Shown here in pieces: positions 11,726 to 22,116 of a DNA stretch of 64,000 bases. Source of the DNA: Cryphonectria parasitica EP155 (Eukaryota; Ascomycota; Sordariomycetes; Diaporthales; Cryphonectriaceae). Every line of letters starts with the position of its first letter. Position 1 is the stretch's first letter. The translations under genes were made by a program, and so were the position numbers. The DNA is taken from the NCBI RefSeq assembly GCF_011745365.1, contig NW_024468912.1:5053501-5117500 (forward strand), given 5' to 3'. Below the pieces are notes generated by a model that saw only the letters and a program-made list of their open reading frames with translations, was not told the DNA's origin and searched no databases.

Positions 11726-12362
11726 CAGCATGAATTCCGGCAATCACGCGCTTGTGGGTCTGAAGTCGAGTGTATAGAACTGTTCCCACAGCTGCGCGGT
11801 TCAGGGCTTATATTTCGGATATAGAACTGATCGAACTCGCTTTTAGCCACTCAGGCCATTTATGTCATAGGAGGCACTTTCGGGTACAATCTGTAGCTAT
11901 ATAGCACTATGATATAATAATGGACTGGCTTGTTAATACTGTTGTGAAAAGCTAGCGTATCCATGCAGCTGGGAACTTTCGGCCTGAGAGCGTACATGGG
12001 ATATATATGGTGGGGTGTAAGTGAGAAAGAAAAGAAAGATGTTCACAAGACCGTCTGGGAAGCACCCTTTTGTAGAAACGGGTGCCGGACACGGTCCAGC
12101 GGCTTCCGGCTGACCGCCTTCAGCATTCACAGTACCGGAGATAGTACCACCCCTCTCTATAACGAGGAAAATTGCTGTAATACGGAACAAACAGATTTAG
12201 ATCCATAATAGCCAGGTTGAATGCACATTGATTGGGAATTATATGAGTATCAGTAACAAATATCGTGTTTGCTATTGATCATTTTATCCGCCGCTGCTTT
12301 CGGACTCCTTCCCTTGAAGCTATCAAGGGCTGAGAGACATCTACTAGTAACCGCTTCCTTTT
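11726..12362. other. Non-coding region
   Basis: Between the LTR fragment and the stop of the disrupted hypothetical gene. Small ORFs on both strands show no recognisable domain. No repeat was detected by eye. Confidence 0.45.
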
Positions 12363-13642
12363 TCAAGGCAGGGCTACTAGATCATCTTCCTCAGACCTTA
12401 GTTTCCGAGGGGGTTGGGGCGCCTTGGAAAAGGGGATGCTTTCTAACCGGTTGGCGATCCGCGCACTACGACGGAGAGGCGCTTGGGTTTCGGCTGCCCG
12501 GTGCAGTCGTTGCTGCGTACTACTATGCAATAGTAGGAGCTGTTGCAAGACCCAGGGCAGCTCCTTGGTATGCGTGTCGGCGAGCATTTCCCAGTAGGAT
12601 CCGTGCGCCCTACTTTCCACAGTCTCTTCCAGAAACTCGTCAACCGCGCTCAGCCTGGCTCTGACCCACTCAAGCTTTACCTTGACCTCTTCTAGCTGCA
12701 GACAGGCTGCAAGGGAACCAGCTGCTTCGGCAGACCTCATATCACCCTCCAAACCCGATTCGATCTTCCTATACGCAGTCTGCAGAACATCATCCCCGAT
12801 CTGCCGCGTCTCCCTCTCTGAAGGCGTCAATACTTCGAATCCGGACAGTTTGGCTCATGCCTTGTCGTACTGCTCCTGGTACGTCGTAACTCTCAACTTG
12901 CAATAACGGGATAACCAGTATTTATATATAAGATATTCCAACCATGTTGATAGCTCGTTCTGTTGCAAAGGATTTGCTATGGGATGGAATGTATATTCCA
13001 AGTGATAGTAGTTGAGAACAGTGCGCTGTTCAGCCTCAGCGTAAGAGGCAAGAGTGTTATCCGCTCGGATCTGATTGAAGGCTTTGAGAGCCTGCAAGCA
13101 CTCCTGCGAGAGAAGAGCGCGATCCTGAGCGCGACTCTGAGCATAACTGCAGCTGTAGCCACGACGTATCCTTCTCACAGCATCCTGCTATCCGCGGAAG
13201 ATATCCCATCTGCCAACCTGCTTTGTAAAAACGATTGGGCAATCCCAGTCTGATGGTATTGTGAGGAAGGGCAGCAGAAGGTTGCAATGCTTTGTCGGAT
13301 TGCGAAACACATCATCCACCAGGTCAACAGGATAACCTGGCTAGCCACCTAGGCGAACAAGCTCCTCGTACTGCTCCCGTTCTCTGTTTTCGATGGGGGA
13401 TAGGGAACGAGTGCGGGAGCAGGAGATGGGTTGCTCCTCTGAGGGGGTAGGCTCTTGTATCGTTGCGAGGAGTCGAGTGTTTACTTTATCAAGGTTGATA
13501 GCGGGAGCTTCTTTCAGCCGTCGTACGCGATCTCTTCTCCCATGTCAGAAGGCTTCAGCTTGAGCTTGGGAAGCCGAGTAATGCAGCTTACCTCAGTCGC
13601 TCGATGAAGGTTTCCGGTAGCTGATCGGGGTCTTCAACTGTA

Positions 13643-13685
13643 CTGTCTGACCCCCCCTCGCCGGACACCCGTACCCGCCGGACAC
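13643..13685. repeat. Left 43-bp TIR of the Fot1-like element
   Basis: Exact reverse complement of 15803-15845. It contains a run of seven C followed by a repeated CCGGACAC unit (two copies), probably part of the transposase binding site. Confidence 0.95.
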
Positions 13686-13794
13686 TAAAATGCGAAATGC
13701 CCCACACAAAAGCTATATACTCAAACACACAGAAGTAATTCAATTCAAATTGTATAATAATAATAAATATATCATCGAAATGATCTAAACTTCC

Positions 13795-15550
13795 TCATTC
13801 CAAATATCTATTTGGCATACGGCTAGCCCGTCCAGAAGATGTGCGAATTGGTGGTGAATCCTCACGTAGAATGTCTGCATTATCGTCCTCAGAGTCCTCC
13901 TCGTCAACCTCGTCTTGAACCTCCACAACATCCTCAACAGGCAAATCCTCCTCTTCCTGGGCTAGATTGGCCTCTTCTCCAGCCGCAAGTGCCTCTGAGA
14001 TAGTCATAAAGCGCTTGTTGGGATTGGGGATCTTCTTGCGCTTCCGGGTCTTCGAGATGGCCTCGTTCTGGGCCTTGAGGGAAGCATTTTGCTGTCGGAG
14101 CAAGATAACCTCAGCCTGAAGGTCTTCAAGGTGATTTGCAACCCTCCTCAGCTTGCTGCGTTCGTTATAGCTTCGATCTCGGCCTATAGCAGTGATAAAC
14201 CCATGGGAAATAGGCTCATACTCCTCATCCTCCTCTAACTCGTCTGCTCCTCGTTTCTGCTTGTCCTCCTGGATTTCCTCATGAGATAAGGCTTTATGGC
14301 GATTAATTGGATAGTTGCCACTATGTCTCCATCCTTCTTTTACTACTCTAGGAGTAATTGCTGCTCTGGCTGTAATGAGATACTGTAGAAAGTTGATCTT
14401 GTTAACAGGGGCTGAGTCTGTAAGATCTTGCAACTTTTGAAGTTCTTTCCGATAGGCTGCTTTCAATACAGCAAATATGCCGTTATCTAGTGGCTGGAGG
14501 CTGTGGGAGGTATGTGCAGGGAGAAAGCAAAGGAAAACGTTATTCAAGTAGCAAGAAGCTATAAACTCTGGCTGTTTTATATCAGCACGTTATCCTCGAG
14601 GTTCACTACCTTGAGCTTCACAAGGCTTAACTTACTGAAGTATGGCTATTATGGCCATCTAGGATGAGGAGAATAGCTCGAGATATATCATTCTCACGGA
14701 GGATGTTCATCTGAGGAAGAAAAACATCCTCAAGCCACGCCACCGCGATTTCATTGCTTGTCCAGCCGTTTTGACTTGTGATCACACGCCAGGTTGGCAC
14801 AGACTGCTCCATATCTTCAGAAAACCACTGTTTTTGAAGATCTTTGCCCTTGAAGATGATTCCTGGGTCCAGAAGCTGGCCTGTAGCTGTACAGCTTTCA
14901 ATGAGGGTAACCCAGCTTCTGTCCTGGCTACTTTTGAGGAATGCCTTCTTTTTTTCAGAAGAACCAAGGACCAGCGAGTTCAGGCCTAGCAAAAGCATCA
15001 GTTTAGAGGCTCTGAGATGAGGATTCCATAGAAATTCACCATATCCAGTCATAATGCCATCCTCATTCACATTCACTGTAAGCTGTGGCTCGATCCACCC
15101 ATATTCCTTCTCGCGAATGTCGAAATACTAGTTGACGGCTTTCGGGGTGAAGGCATCGTATCTGGTAGCTTCCTGGCGAGTGCCTATTTTATGGCGAATT
15201 TGAGGATTTCTCTTCTTGAAGCCCTCTATCCATTTGCGGCCGAGAGCCTTCAGATCTCCCTTCTGCTTGAGGAGGGCTGCTACAACGCCACGAACAGCAG
15301 AAGCTGATGGAGCATATCCTAGGCTTTCCTGCTTGATGATCCATCTCGATATATTCTCTTCCTCGGTCGTAGAAAGGCGTTGTTGAGGTTGTTTTACCTC
15401 TTGGACTGAAGACCCTCCACGCAGCCGATCTGACAGCGTTTGGGGGGGGATTCCGTGTTTCTTGGCTGATTTCCGCAAAGATAAATGGTTATCTATGATA
15501 TCGAAGAGGGCATCAGCCATATTCTCCTCATTCCAGGCGTGAGAAGGCAT
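13795..15550 (-). pseudogene. Fot1-like DDE transposase with two introns and an internal stop
   Basis: Exons 15550-15040, 14985-14636 and 14571-13795 (introns GT-AG, 54 and 64 nt) give 546 codons, the usual Fot1 length. The N-terminus carries a pipsqueak-type helix-turn-helix (MADALFDIIDNHLSLRKSAK, GIPPQTLSDRLRGG) and a CENP-B-like HTH region (RKWIEGFKKRNPQIRHK). The DDE core shows EYGWIEPQ..NVNEDGIMTGYG, then LILDGHNSH, then HTSHSLQPLDNGIF with the third Asp. The first catalytic position, Asp in relatives (DE.G), reads Asn in NVNED. The codon after KAVN is TAG where relatives have Trp; the change is CpA to TpA on the + strand, as expected from RIP. The C-terminus is an acidic, coiled-coil tail with KTRKRKKIPNPNKRF. 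It acted in the nucleus on the flanking TIRs but is probably inactive. Confidence 0.9.
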
Positions 15551-15802
15551 CGTGGCTGGCTTGAGGTAGAAGAGTGTTGAAGGAAAAAGATCACAGTTAT
15601 CAAGACAGGAAGGAACAGACCTTAGCTTCCGATATCACTACAATTGCGTCATAAGGCGTCTGACTACAAATATAATTATATCAATAGATTCGTCATCTAG
15701 AGGACTATCTATCTATCAAAATACTATTTAAATAGCTTCAATATTGAGGGAAGTGTATGTGTGTGAGGATATTGATATTTGTATGGCGCTGTCGAAAATT
15801 AG

Positions 15803-15845
15803 GTGTCCGGCGGGTACGGGTGTCCGGCGAGGGGGGGTCAGACAG
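15803..15845. repeat. Right 43-bp TIR of the Fot1-like element
   Basis: Exact reverse complement of 13643-13685, followed directly by the TA target duplication at 15846-15847. Confidence 0.95.
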
Positions 15846-15954
15846 TAATCACACAGTTGTTCTCCTCGAGATATCGATCCAGCTCCGCATCATTGAGAGC
15901 AGCGACTTCACGAGCGGAGGGTTTCCGTGCAGATGTCGCCTTGAACCTGTCCAT

Positions 15955-16400
15955 GCTGTAATCTGACGATTCTCATGATCGGTTTGGCTGTTATGATGGG
16001 GAGGATTGTGACTTGGTGGGGAGGATTATGTCTCCCTGAAGTGTCCCGGCAGGCTCTAGATTACCCGTGGGCGTTATGTAAGCCTCTTTCTCCGCCCATG
16101 GCTATAGCGATTAGGAGAAATCAACCCCTCCCCCCCGCCCCCATAGCACTATGCTGGATTTAGCAGGATTTTGCGTACAGAGCGCACACTGTAATCAATA
16201 ACAGAGATATTATAAACTATGCATACAGCCTAATCACAAGCATACTGCATATGCTCACATATATTTGGTAAGAACGTGTAGTATAAGTCGAGGGGGGGGG
16301 GGGGGGGGGGTTTGGGCCGGGGTAGTTTTGAGCCACCCTGGCCACCCTCATCAAATACACACACCCATATATATATATACTGTTTATCTATTCTATTCAC
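15955..16400. other. Non-coding stretch with a 19-nt G homopolymer
   Basis: No gene was recognised. Bases 16292-16310 are 19 consecutive G, followed by tttgggccggggtag. This may mark an eroded end of the second pogo-like element, since its transposase C-terminus begins about 90 nt further right, but the matching inverted end was not found. Confidence 0.5.
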
Positions 16401-17840
16401 TCACCACGATGCAATCCTCCTCATCAGTAGTAATTCGATATTGATCTCTTCATTCAGACTATTCTCATGGCGATTGACTGCGTTTTGAGCTCTCTGTATA
16501 TCCTCAATCCCTGCAAACTTCGAATTCGGGTTCATATCAACCTTTCTTCTTTTGCTAGGCCTCAGAGCTTCAATCTGCTTTTTCAATGCTTTATTTTCCT
16601 CCAATGCTTTAGCAAACTCGAGATCCCTCTCCTTCTGAGCCTTTTTTATCTTCCTGAATAGCATACAGCGGCTTGGTTCTGTTCGAAGTTGTTGCTGATT
16701 CTCTAGCAGCTAATAGTACAGCTTTTTAGCTTTTCAAGGAATTAAAAAGAGGACTATCTAGCTTGAGGAAGCTTTTGGGGAAATATGAGGTGCTGTTGAC
16801 TGTGCTGAGCTTGAATTGGATTGGATCTGACAGCTTGGTTGACTGTTCTCGAGGAGAAGAGAGCTTAGAAGGGATTTTAAGAGTCTGAAAGGCTACAGAC
16901 CAGTTGCTTTTCATCCAGATCTGATATTCTGGCTTGAAAAGCCTTCCAGTCGAGCCAGATGATAGTTCCTAAGGAATGACCGCTTGCCTGCAATAGTGAA
17001 TCCCCTCATTAGCTCATATTGCTAACTTCCTTTACTTCCTTTCTGTATGCCTGTTTGAGAGATGAAAAGACTCCTAGATCGAGGGGTTGAAGTATGTAAG
17101 AAGTATGAGGAAGCAAGTAGATTAACAGGATGTTTGTCAGGGCTTGTATGCGCACAAACGAAATAGGTGGCCCTTGCGACCCCTGGTGGCGGTCCAGAGC
17201 TGCTGCGAGGGCTCCGCTCCGAAGCAGCGCTCTCGTACGATGCCGCGTAGCCATCAGGCCACTATTATTTTAGCCAGCCCAGGCCGATTATGTACATAAG
17301 GAGAAGGGAAACAAGAGGTTGAGGAAAAAAGGAGGAAGGAAGTAGGTTCAGTAGTTCTCTCGAATAGAAGAGCCGACAGAGCGGCTTGGGAGCAGCTCAC
17401 ACCCCTTCACCTCACTTGTGTGCCCTTTTTACCCTGACAATGTTGTTTTGATAAACATTCCACATAAACTCGTCAGTTTTATAGCTGTTGTAGCCATTCA
17501 GAACTAATAGTTTGGTTTCTGAGGGATCCGCTGGTAGGCTGCTTGGGATGAAGATCTTTTCTAGCTATTCAAGTGCTATTTTATCATTAGTCCATCCGTT
17601 TGAGTAGCTGTGAACTGCCAGCCCTCAAAAGGCTTCAAATCAAGAAGAAACCATTGTTGTTATACCGTTTGAACCTTGAAAATCACCAGAGGGAAGAGGT
17701 AAGCACCTGTAGCAGAGATACACTCGAGAAAAGAGATTCAAGCTTTTCAACCAGAGTCTTTTTTTGAATTGAATGTGAAGAGGAACCTCCGAGAACTAAT
17801 CCATTCGTTCCCTAGCTCTTCATAAGGCTAGCTTCGTTCA
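16401..17840 (-). pseudogene. Second Fot1/pogo-type transposase remnant, split by a solo LTR
   Basis: Reading leftward: frames around 17830-17640 match the DDE core after the first Asp. Then LLVLNGYNSYKTDEFMWNV (about 17510-17460) corresponds to the second catalytic block, with Asn where Asp is expected. After the 17135-17439 insertion the frame resumes with LLIYLLPHTSYILQPLDLGV and SLKQAYRKEV, the third Asp block. The C-terminal part (16664-16401) has the coiled coil ALEENKALKKQIEALRPSKR followed by KVDMNPNSKFAGIEDIQRAQ, typical of pogo-like tails. Frameshifts and stops are abundant, and the N-terminal HTH is missing. Inverted ends were not identified. Confidence 0.82.
17135..17439 (-). mobile_element. 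Solo LTR (305 bp) of the Gypsy-3 family inside the transposase remnant
   Basis: Starts TGTCAGGG and ends CCCTGACA, so it has the TG...CA ends of an LTR, and is flanked by a 5-bp duplication ATGTT (17130-17134 and 17440-17444). The sequence agt-rich interior, including tgggagcagctcac and gctgctgcgagggctccgct, matches 42875-43184 in opposite orientation. There is no internal coding region, as expected after LTR-LTR recombination. The host transposase frame (QNNI|LLIYLL) is restored when the LTR and one duplication are removed. It is GC-richer and less mutated than its relative at 42875. Confidence 0.85.
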
Positions 17841-18212
17841 TATTTCATCTATTAGCTAGCTTGATAGCTTGGATGTGAGAAAGATTGAAAAGATGAAACC
17901 AAAGCTGTATGTGCAAGAGCCATGCACAGCCTCTCCAGCGAGCCAACAGCCAAACCTGTTAATAGCCTTAACATATGAAAGTCTTGGGGGAGCCCGTACT
18001 CATACAACCATAGCGTCCGTAGTCAGCAAAAGCGGGCTGCTGACTCTTATACCGGCTCATACGACTCACTTAGCTAACTTATACAACCCATTTAGCCGAC
18101 TCACACGCAGTGGCCTGTGCGCTTCTTAAACTAGCTGGATTAAGAGCGCCTAAAGGAATGAGTATAGCTGTTAAATATTCCAGCTTTACTATATTCTTCC
18201 AGCTTAACTGTA
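17841..18212. other. Non-coding stretch between two pogo-class elements
   Basis: No gene. It contains a motif family based on actcatacaactcacttag (about 18055-18105) that recurs at about 20830-20872 on the far side of the next element, suggesting a pre-existing repeat on both flanks. Confidence 0.45.
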
Positions 18213-18297
18213 CCCGTGGGCCCTAGCCTAGCCACCTGGCCCACTACCTCCGTTCCTCCCGTAGTGGGTGCTGTAATTGGTTGCCGGCCAAAAAGGT
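18213..18297. repeat. Left 85-bp TIR of the third element
   Basis: Inverted match to 20674-20758. It includes a smaller internal palindrome-like block, cctcccgtagtggg, next to cccactacctccg, so each TIR can itself fold. Confidence 0.9.
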
Positions 18298-18789
18298 ATC
18301 CATTTTGGAAGAATTTTTTTACTATGGGAATGCCACCAAAATCCGGTGCTTAAGCCATGACTGATAGTTGAATTGAACACTTGCAACACCACGATGTCGC
18401 AAGTCAACAAAAACTTAGTATTTCTATTCACAAACCTCGAGGAATAGGTGGTGAGGAACTTATATCCTCATCACTGTACCAGGCCTCAGCATTGTGCAAC
18501 GCCATATGAAGGTCTCTTGTAGCTTGCAACGAGGCTATATCTATATCTTGAAGAGGGTGCTCGAGGCCTTGCTTTAGACCAGATATCTCTGCATCGCTTG
18601 AAACGGGTATAAAGTTCTTATTATCGATCTCAACCTCGTCAAGAATCTTGACATCGTCAAGGATCTCGACATCATCAAGGATCTCGATATCGTCAAGCTG
18701 TTGTATATCCGCAGGTAATAGTTGCTGTGATGGCGTTCGATATTCCTCTTGAGTTGCCAGCTGAGCTTCAGAGCAATGAATCGTTAGCT

Positions 18790-20625
18790 AATCTCTGAAG
18801 AGGATTGGCTGGCCTTGATATCTCTGATGAGCTTCCTTTCATGCTGTTTGCTGCTCTTTTCGTATTATTGCTTTTCTCTTTGCCTCATTCTTTCTCGCCT
18901 TAGCTTCTTCACGCTTTCTGATATGAGCAATCCTTTGTATTTCAGCTTGACAATCTTTCTCCTCGATCTGAATATTCCGACGCCGTACATCGCGAACAGT
19001 AAAGCTATTCCCTACCTCGCTATCTAGCCTAATCTGAGTCTTTGTAAGCTTGCTCTGGTATTCTCTCAGCCTGCTCTGGTACTCTCTTCCATCATCTTCT
19101 AGCCTGCTTTTGAGGAGAACTGATTCTGTAGCTATTAAGCTTAATATGCTTAAGCCTCTGCGAATGCCTGAGGATAATAGCTCAGCGTAATAATTCAGAA
19201 GCCTAGCAGCGGTGCGTAAGCCTTGTGCATCAGTCTCAGCTAAGAGAGAAGGAAGGAGATTAGAATGCTTAGAGCGCTTCGTCTTCTTTTGCTTATTAGT
19301 TAGATCTGAAAGGATGAGATAATGATCGATAAGCCAGAAGCTTATTCTCTCGAAGCCGCTTATTATATGCATTGCTGTAAATGCATAGTTAATCATTAGC
19401 TAAATAAGATTAGCAGTAAAAGAGAAAACAGAATAAGAATTATACTTATAAGGCTTGTAATACAAAATCGTTTCTTGTAAAGCTGAGATTGCTACAACGA
19501 ACATTTTCCAAGAGAATTTGATAATATCTTGTTTTTAGCTACTGAAAAACATCTACATCCATTAGCTATAACAAATGTATAAAATAAGAAGATAAAAAGA
19601 TTATGATAATATCAAAGCGAAAGCAGTAATTCAGAATTTCAATGCTGTAATGCTCTAAAAAGCTATCGAGAATTAGATAGCAATATATCTAATAATATTG
19701 AGCACATTAGTCTAAAGCTATTGCCTCAGGATTTTGTTCCTAGTGCTAGTTGAACTTTATAGTACTATCAATACCAAACTACTCCTTAAGCATATATCCA
19801 AGCCTTTTCAGATCTGCATAATGAATATAGGAATGTTTGTTGAAGTGCTGAACCCAGTTAAGCATAATACGAGCATTTGAAAAGCTTGTATCAAACTTAG
19901 CAAAGCATATATCTTCATCAAGATCATCTAATGCTCAGCTTGAATGAAATCACTGCTTGAAAATACAGTACGCAGGAATAGCATCGCCAGCAGCGCTGCT
20001 ATAGCTGATGAGGGTTATCGATTCTCTGTTGTTGAAGTTGTAAACCTTCCTCTTCGTCTTCTGTTGTATAGCAACAACGATGCATTGAATGCAATCAGAT
20101 AGCATGCTGATACAGTTGCCACACTCATCAGCATTCCAGATAGCTGAGGGTATCAGCCTGTACGAGGCTATAGCGGCTTTATATTTGTCGAAAAAGCTCT
20201 TCAAATTGGCTGTTGCAAGCTCGAAGCCTTGATAATCTGCTTCAACGAACTTCATATGATTTGGATTAAGCTCAGAATGCTTATTCAGCTATCGCTGTAC
20301 GAAATAAGAACTAACTGGCTCTTTCTAACGCGTTGCATGCATAGAATTAGCAGCAGCAACAAGCATTGGCCTGAGCGAGGGAAAGTTGCTTGAATCAAGC
20401 TGCATCACATATCTGACGAGGGCTTCATCTTCCCAGAGCTCGAGGTGTGAGTGGCCTGAAGGCTTCGATGTGAGGGCAGGCAAGCCGTTTCGCTGTATCT
20501 TGAGGATATGCTTTGTAATGCCAGTTCTGCTGTATGGCGTACGATCAGCAAAAGAGCGAAGAGAGGTTCTTGAGGGCCTGGAGGATTCTCAGGGCCAGGG
20601 ATAGACGCCATCGCAATAGTTGTTG
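18790..20625 (-). pseudogene. Degenerate pogo-type DDE transposase of the third element
   Basis: Reading leftward from a probable start near 20608: an HTH region (LKIQRNGLPALTSKPSGHSH, then LELWEDEALVRYVMQLDSSN), the first DDE block SAIWNADECGNCI with its Asp-Glu intact, the SAAGDAIPAYCIFK segment typical of the pogo/CENP-B family, decayed second and third blocks (about 19740-19500), and a long coiled-coil C-terminal ORF (19396-18839; RLREYQSKLTKTQIRLDSEV, RRRNIQIEEKDCQAEI). Several stops and frame changes separate the blocks. The protein would have cut the element at its TIRs. It cannot be functional as read. Confidence 0.8.
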
Positions 20626-20673
20626 AGGAAAGGGAGGGTGTGTTGGTGAGGAAAAAATACGTTGAAAATGAAC

Positions 20674-20758
20674 ACCTTTTTGGCCGGCAACCAATTACGG
20701 CACCCACTACGGGAGGAACGGAGGTAGTGGGCCAGGTGGCTAGGCTAGGGCTCACGGG
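20674..20758. repeat. Right 85-bp TIR of the third element
   Basis: Inverted match to 18213-18297, followed by TA at 20759-20760. Confidence 0.9.
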
Positions 20759-20935
20759 TATTCACATCTTCAGATCTTTTTTTCAATTCTACAGAATTCT
20801 TAGTCAGCAACTAGCAGCTGTAACCCACTTAGTCAACTCATACAACTCACTTAGCCAACTCACATGCGATAAAAACCCCAACCCCAGATTCAGCCCCAGA
20901 TTCAGCCCAAACCCCAACCTCACATTCAGCCTCAA

Positions 20936-21372
20936 TGTTATGACTCATCTAACATGCAGGTCACGAAACAGGTCACGAGTAACAAGGACCAGGTGTTAAG
21001 AACTCAACGTTTTAACTAAGCATTGATTATATAGCTCAGGGTTAGGAATACAACAGAGATGGATCACTGAATCATTAGATGATTCAGTAAGCTCGGATTA
21101 CCTGAATCAGTAGTAAGCCAAGATAAGCTATACTGAAGAGCTGAATATATAATCATATGCTCATTATTATTAGATAAATTAAGTATATAGCTCTTCAGTT
21201 ATTAATCTAAGTATCAGATTACTCTTTTATTCTAATAGCTTTAAAAGCAGTAAATACTTATATAGTTACTCAGTTGTATTTCCGTATTTAAGACTTATAC
21301 TTAGTACTGCTCTTATTAGCATAAATCTCTTATATACTTTGGAATCTTCGGATTGCTGTAATACTTATTATA
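20936..21372 (+). repeat. Gypsy-1-family LTR in opposite orientation, with a short internal stub
   Basis: Begins tgttatgact and ends cttattata; it is the reverse complement of the Gypsy-1 LTR (437 bp), here strongly decayed at the 3' edge (CATTACA reads TATTATA). Bases 21373-21409 continue with ttttgataactcttattc, which matches the inverse of the internal sequence immediately left of the 28439 LTR. So this is one LTR plus about 37 nt of internal sequence, cut off by the next LTR at 21410. Confidence 0.8.
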
Positions 21373-21409
21373 TTTTGATAACTCTTATTCAAGAATAGTT
21401 CAGTATTAT

Positions 21410-21478
21410 TGTAATAAGCACTGCAGCAATCCGAAGATTCCAAAGTACACAAGGAGTTTATGCTAACAAGAGCAGTGC
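21410..21478. repeat. Left half of a related LTR, split by the Gypsy-1 insertion
   Basis: Starts tgtaataagcactgcag like the LTR at 57187 and runs to agcagtgc, where Gypsy-1 begins. The sequence resumes after Gypsy-1 at 28882 (agtgccaagtataagcc), so AGTGC is the target duplication. Confidence 0.8.
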
Positions 21479-21921
21479 TGTAATGAGCACTGCAGCAATC
21501 CGAAGATTCCTAAGTACACGAAGGAGTTTATGCTGACAAGAGCGGTATCAAAGTGTCAAGTCCTTGAATACGGAACCGTACAAGTCCTAATAAGCGATGC
21601 AAGTGTTCACTGCCTTTGAGGCTACTCAGTGTATAAAACTGAATACTTAGATTGACAACTGAAGAACTATCTGAAGGAAATCTATCTAACAGTAGGAAAT
21701 GTAAACCTTTATATACTTGGTTCTTCAGTCCGGATAGATAGGATCGATGTTGACTCCATTGATTTCTTCATTAACAGGATAAACGTTGACTGTATCTATC
21801 CGCTAATAATCCTAACTCTGGGTTATGTAATTGATGCTTTGTTAGAACGTTGAATCCTTGATACCTGGTTCCTATTATTTGTGATCTATTCTGTGATCTG
21901 CATGTTGGATAAATCATAACA
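21479..21921 (-). repeat. Gypsy-1 3' LTR
   Basis: 443 bp; direct match to 28439-28881. + strand ends are TGTAATGAGC and CATAACA. It is more decayed than the other LTR (for example taatcctaactctggg versus taaccctaaccctggg). Confidence 0.95.
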
Positions 21922-22116
21922 TCATCTCCCTCCTATCAATCATTATTCTCAACGATCTTTTGTAAGTATTCTAGCAAATCTTTCATCCGTAATTTTGCCT
22001 TCCTAATCGAGATATCGAATAGAGTCAGTTCTCGTTGTATTGCTAGGCTTTATTCTCGTTCTTCGCAGAAATCGTTCCTTCTTTCTGCTATAGCTATCTT
22101 CAGTTCTCTTTTGTTC

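Larger units (their letters stand above)
13643..15845 (-). mobile_element. Fot1/pogo-type Tc1-mariner DNA transposon (2203 bp, complete ends)
   Basis: It is bounded by perfect 43-bp terminal inverted repeats (13643-13685 and 15803-15845, outer end CTGTCTGACC) and flanked by TA on both sides (13641-13642 and 15846-15847), the target duplication of the Tc1/mariner/pogo superfamily. One transposase gene lies on the - strand. The element inserted into the exon of a hypothetical gene; removing element plus one TA restores that exon. Identical TIRs argue for a fairly recent insertion, yet the transposase carries a stop and an altered first catalytic residue, so it is probably non-autonomous. Confidence 0.95.
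12363..15954 (-). pseudogene. Fungal hypothetical protein gene, interrupted by a Fot1-like transposon and by stops
   Basis: Reading leftward: ATG at 15954 (MDRFKATSARKPSAREVAAL), running into the TA at 15846-15847. Skipping 13641-15845 the frame continues at 13640 (VEDPDQLPETFIERLR), then a gtaagc...aag intron (13591-13534) and a second exon, 13533-12363. Exon lengths (158 + 1171 nt) sum to 443 codons. Later segments include CLQALKAFNQIRADNTLASY, EYTFHPIANPLQQNELSTWL and APLRRSARIANRL. I recognise it as a widespread fungal hypothetical family, often near repeats, without known function. Three in-frame stops remain (after VRLGG, after WDIFRG and after EQYDKA), so it is dead independently of the insertion. 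A basic RRSARIANR segment near the C-terminus may be a nuclear signal. Confidence 0.8.
18213..20758 (-). mobile_element. Third Tc1-mariner/pogo-class DNA transposon (2546 bp)
   Basis: Long terminal inverted repeats of 85 bp (18213-18297 and 20674-20758, outer end CCCGTG) differ at only about two positions, and TA flanks both ends (18211-18212, 20759-20760). One degenerate transposase lies on the - strand. It is a different family from the 13643 element: the TIRs are twice as long and unrelated in sequence. The interior is strongly AT-enriched while the TIRs are GC-rich. Confidence 0.92.

Noticed and set aside
12269..12664. 131-aa + strand ORF
   Set aside because: Overlaps the better supported - strand frame of the disrupted hypothetical gene, which has matching segments and restores across the insertion.
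17135..17439. MITE interpretation of the TGTCAGGG element
   Set aside because: The 5-bp duplication, TG...CA ends and a linked copy with polypurine tract and pol at 42875 favour a solo LTR.
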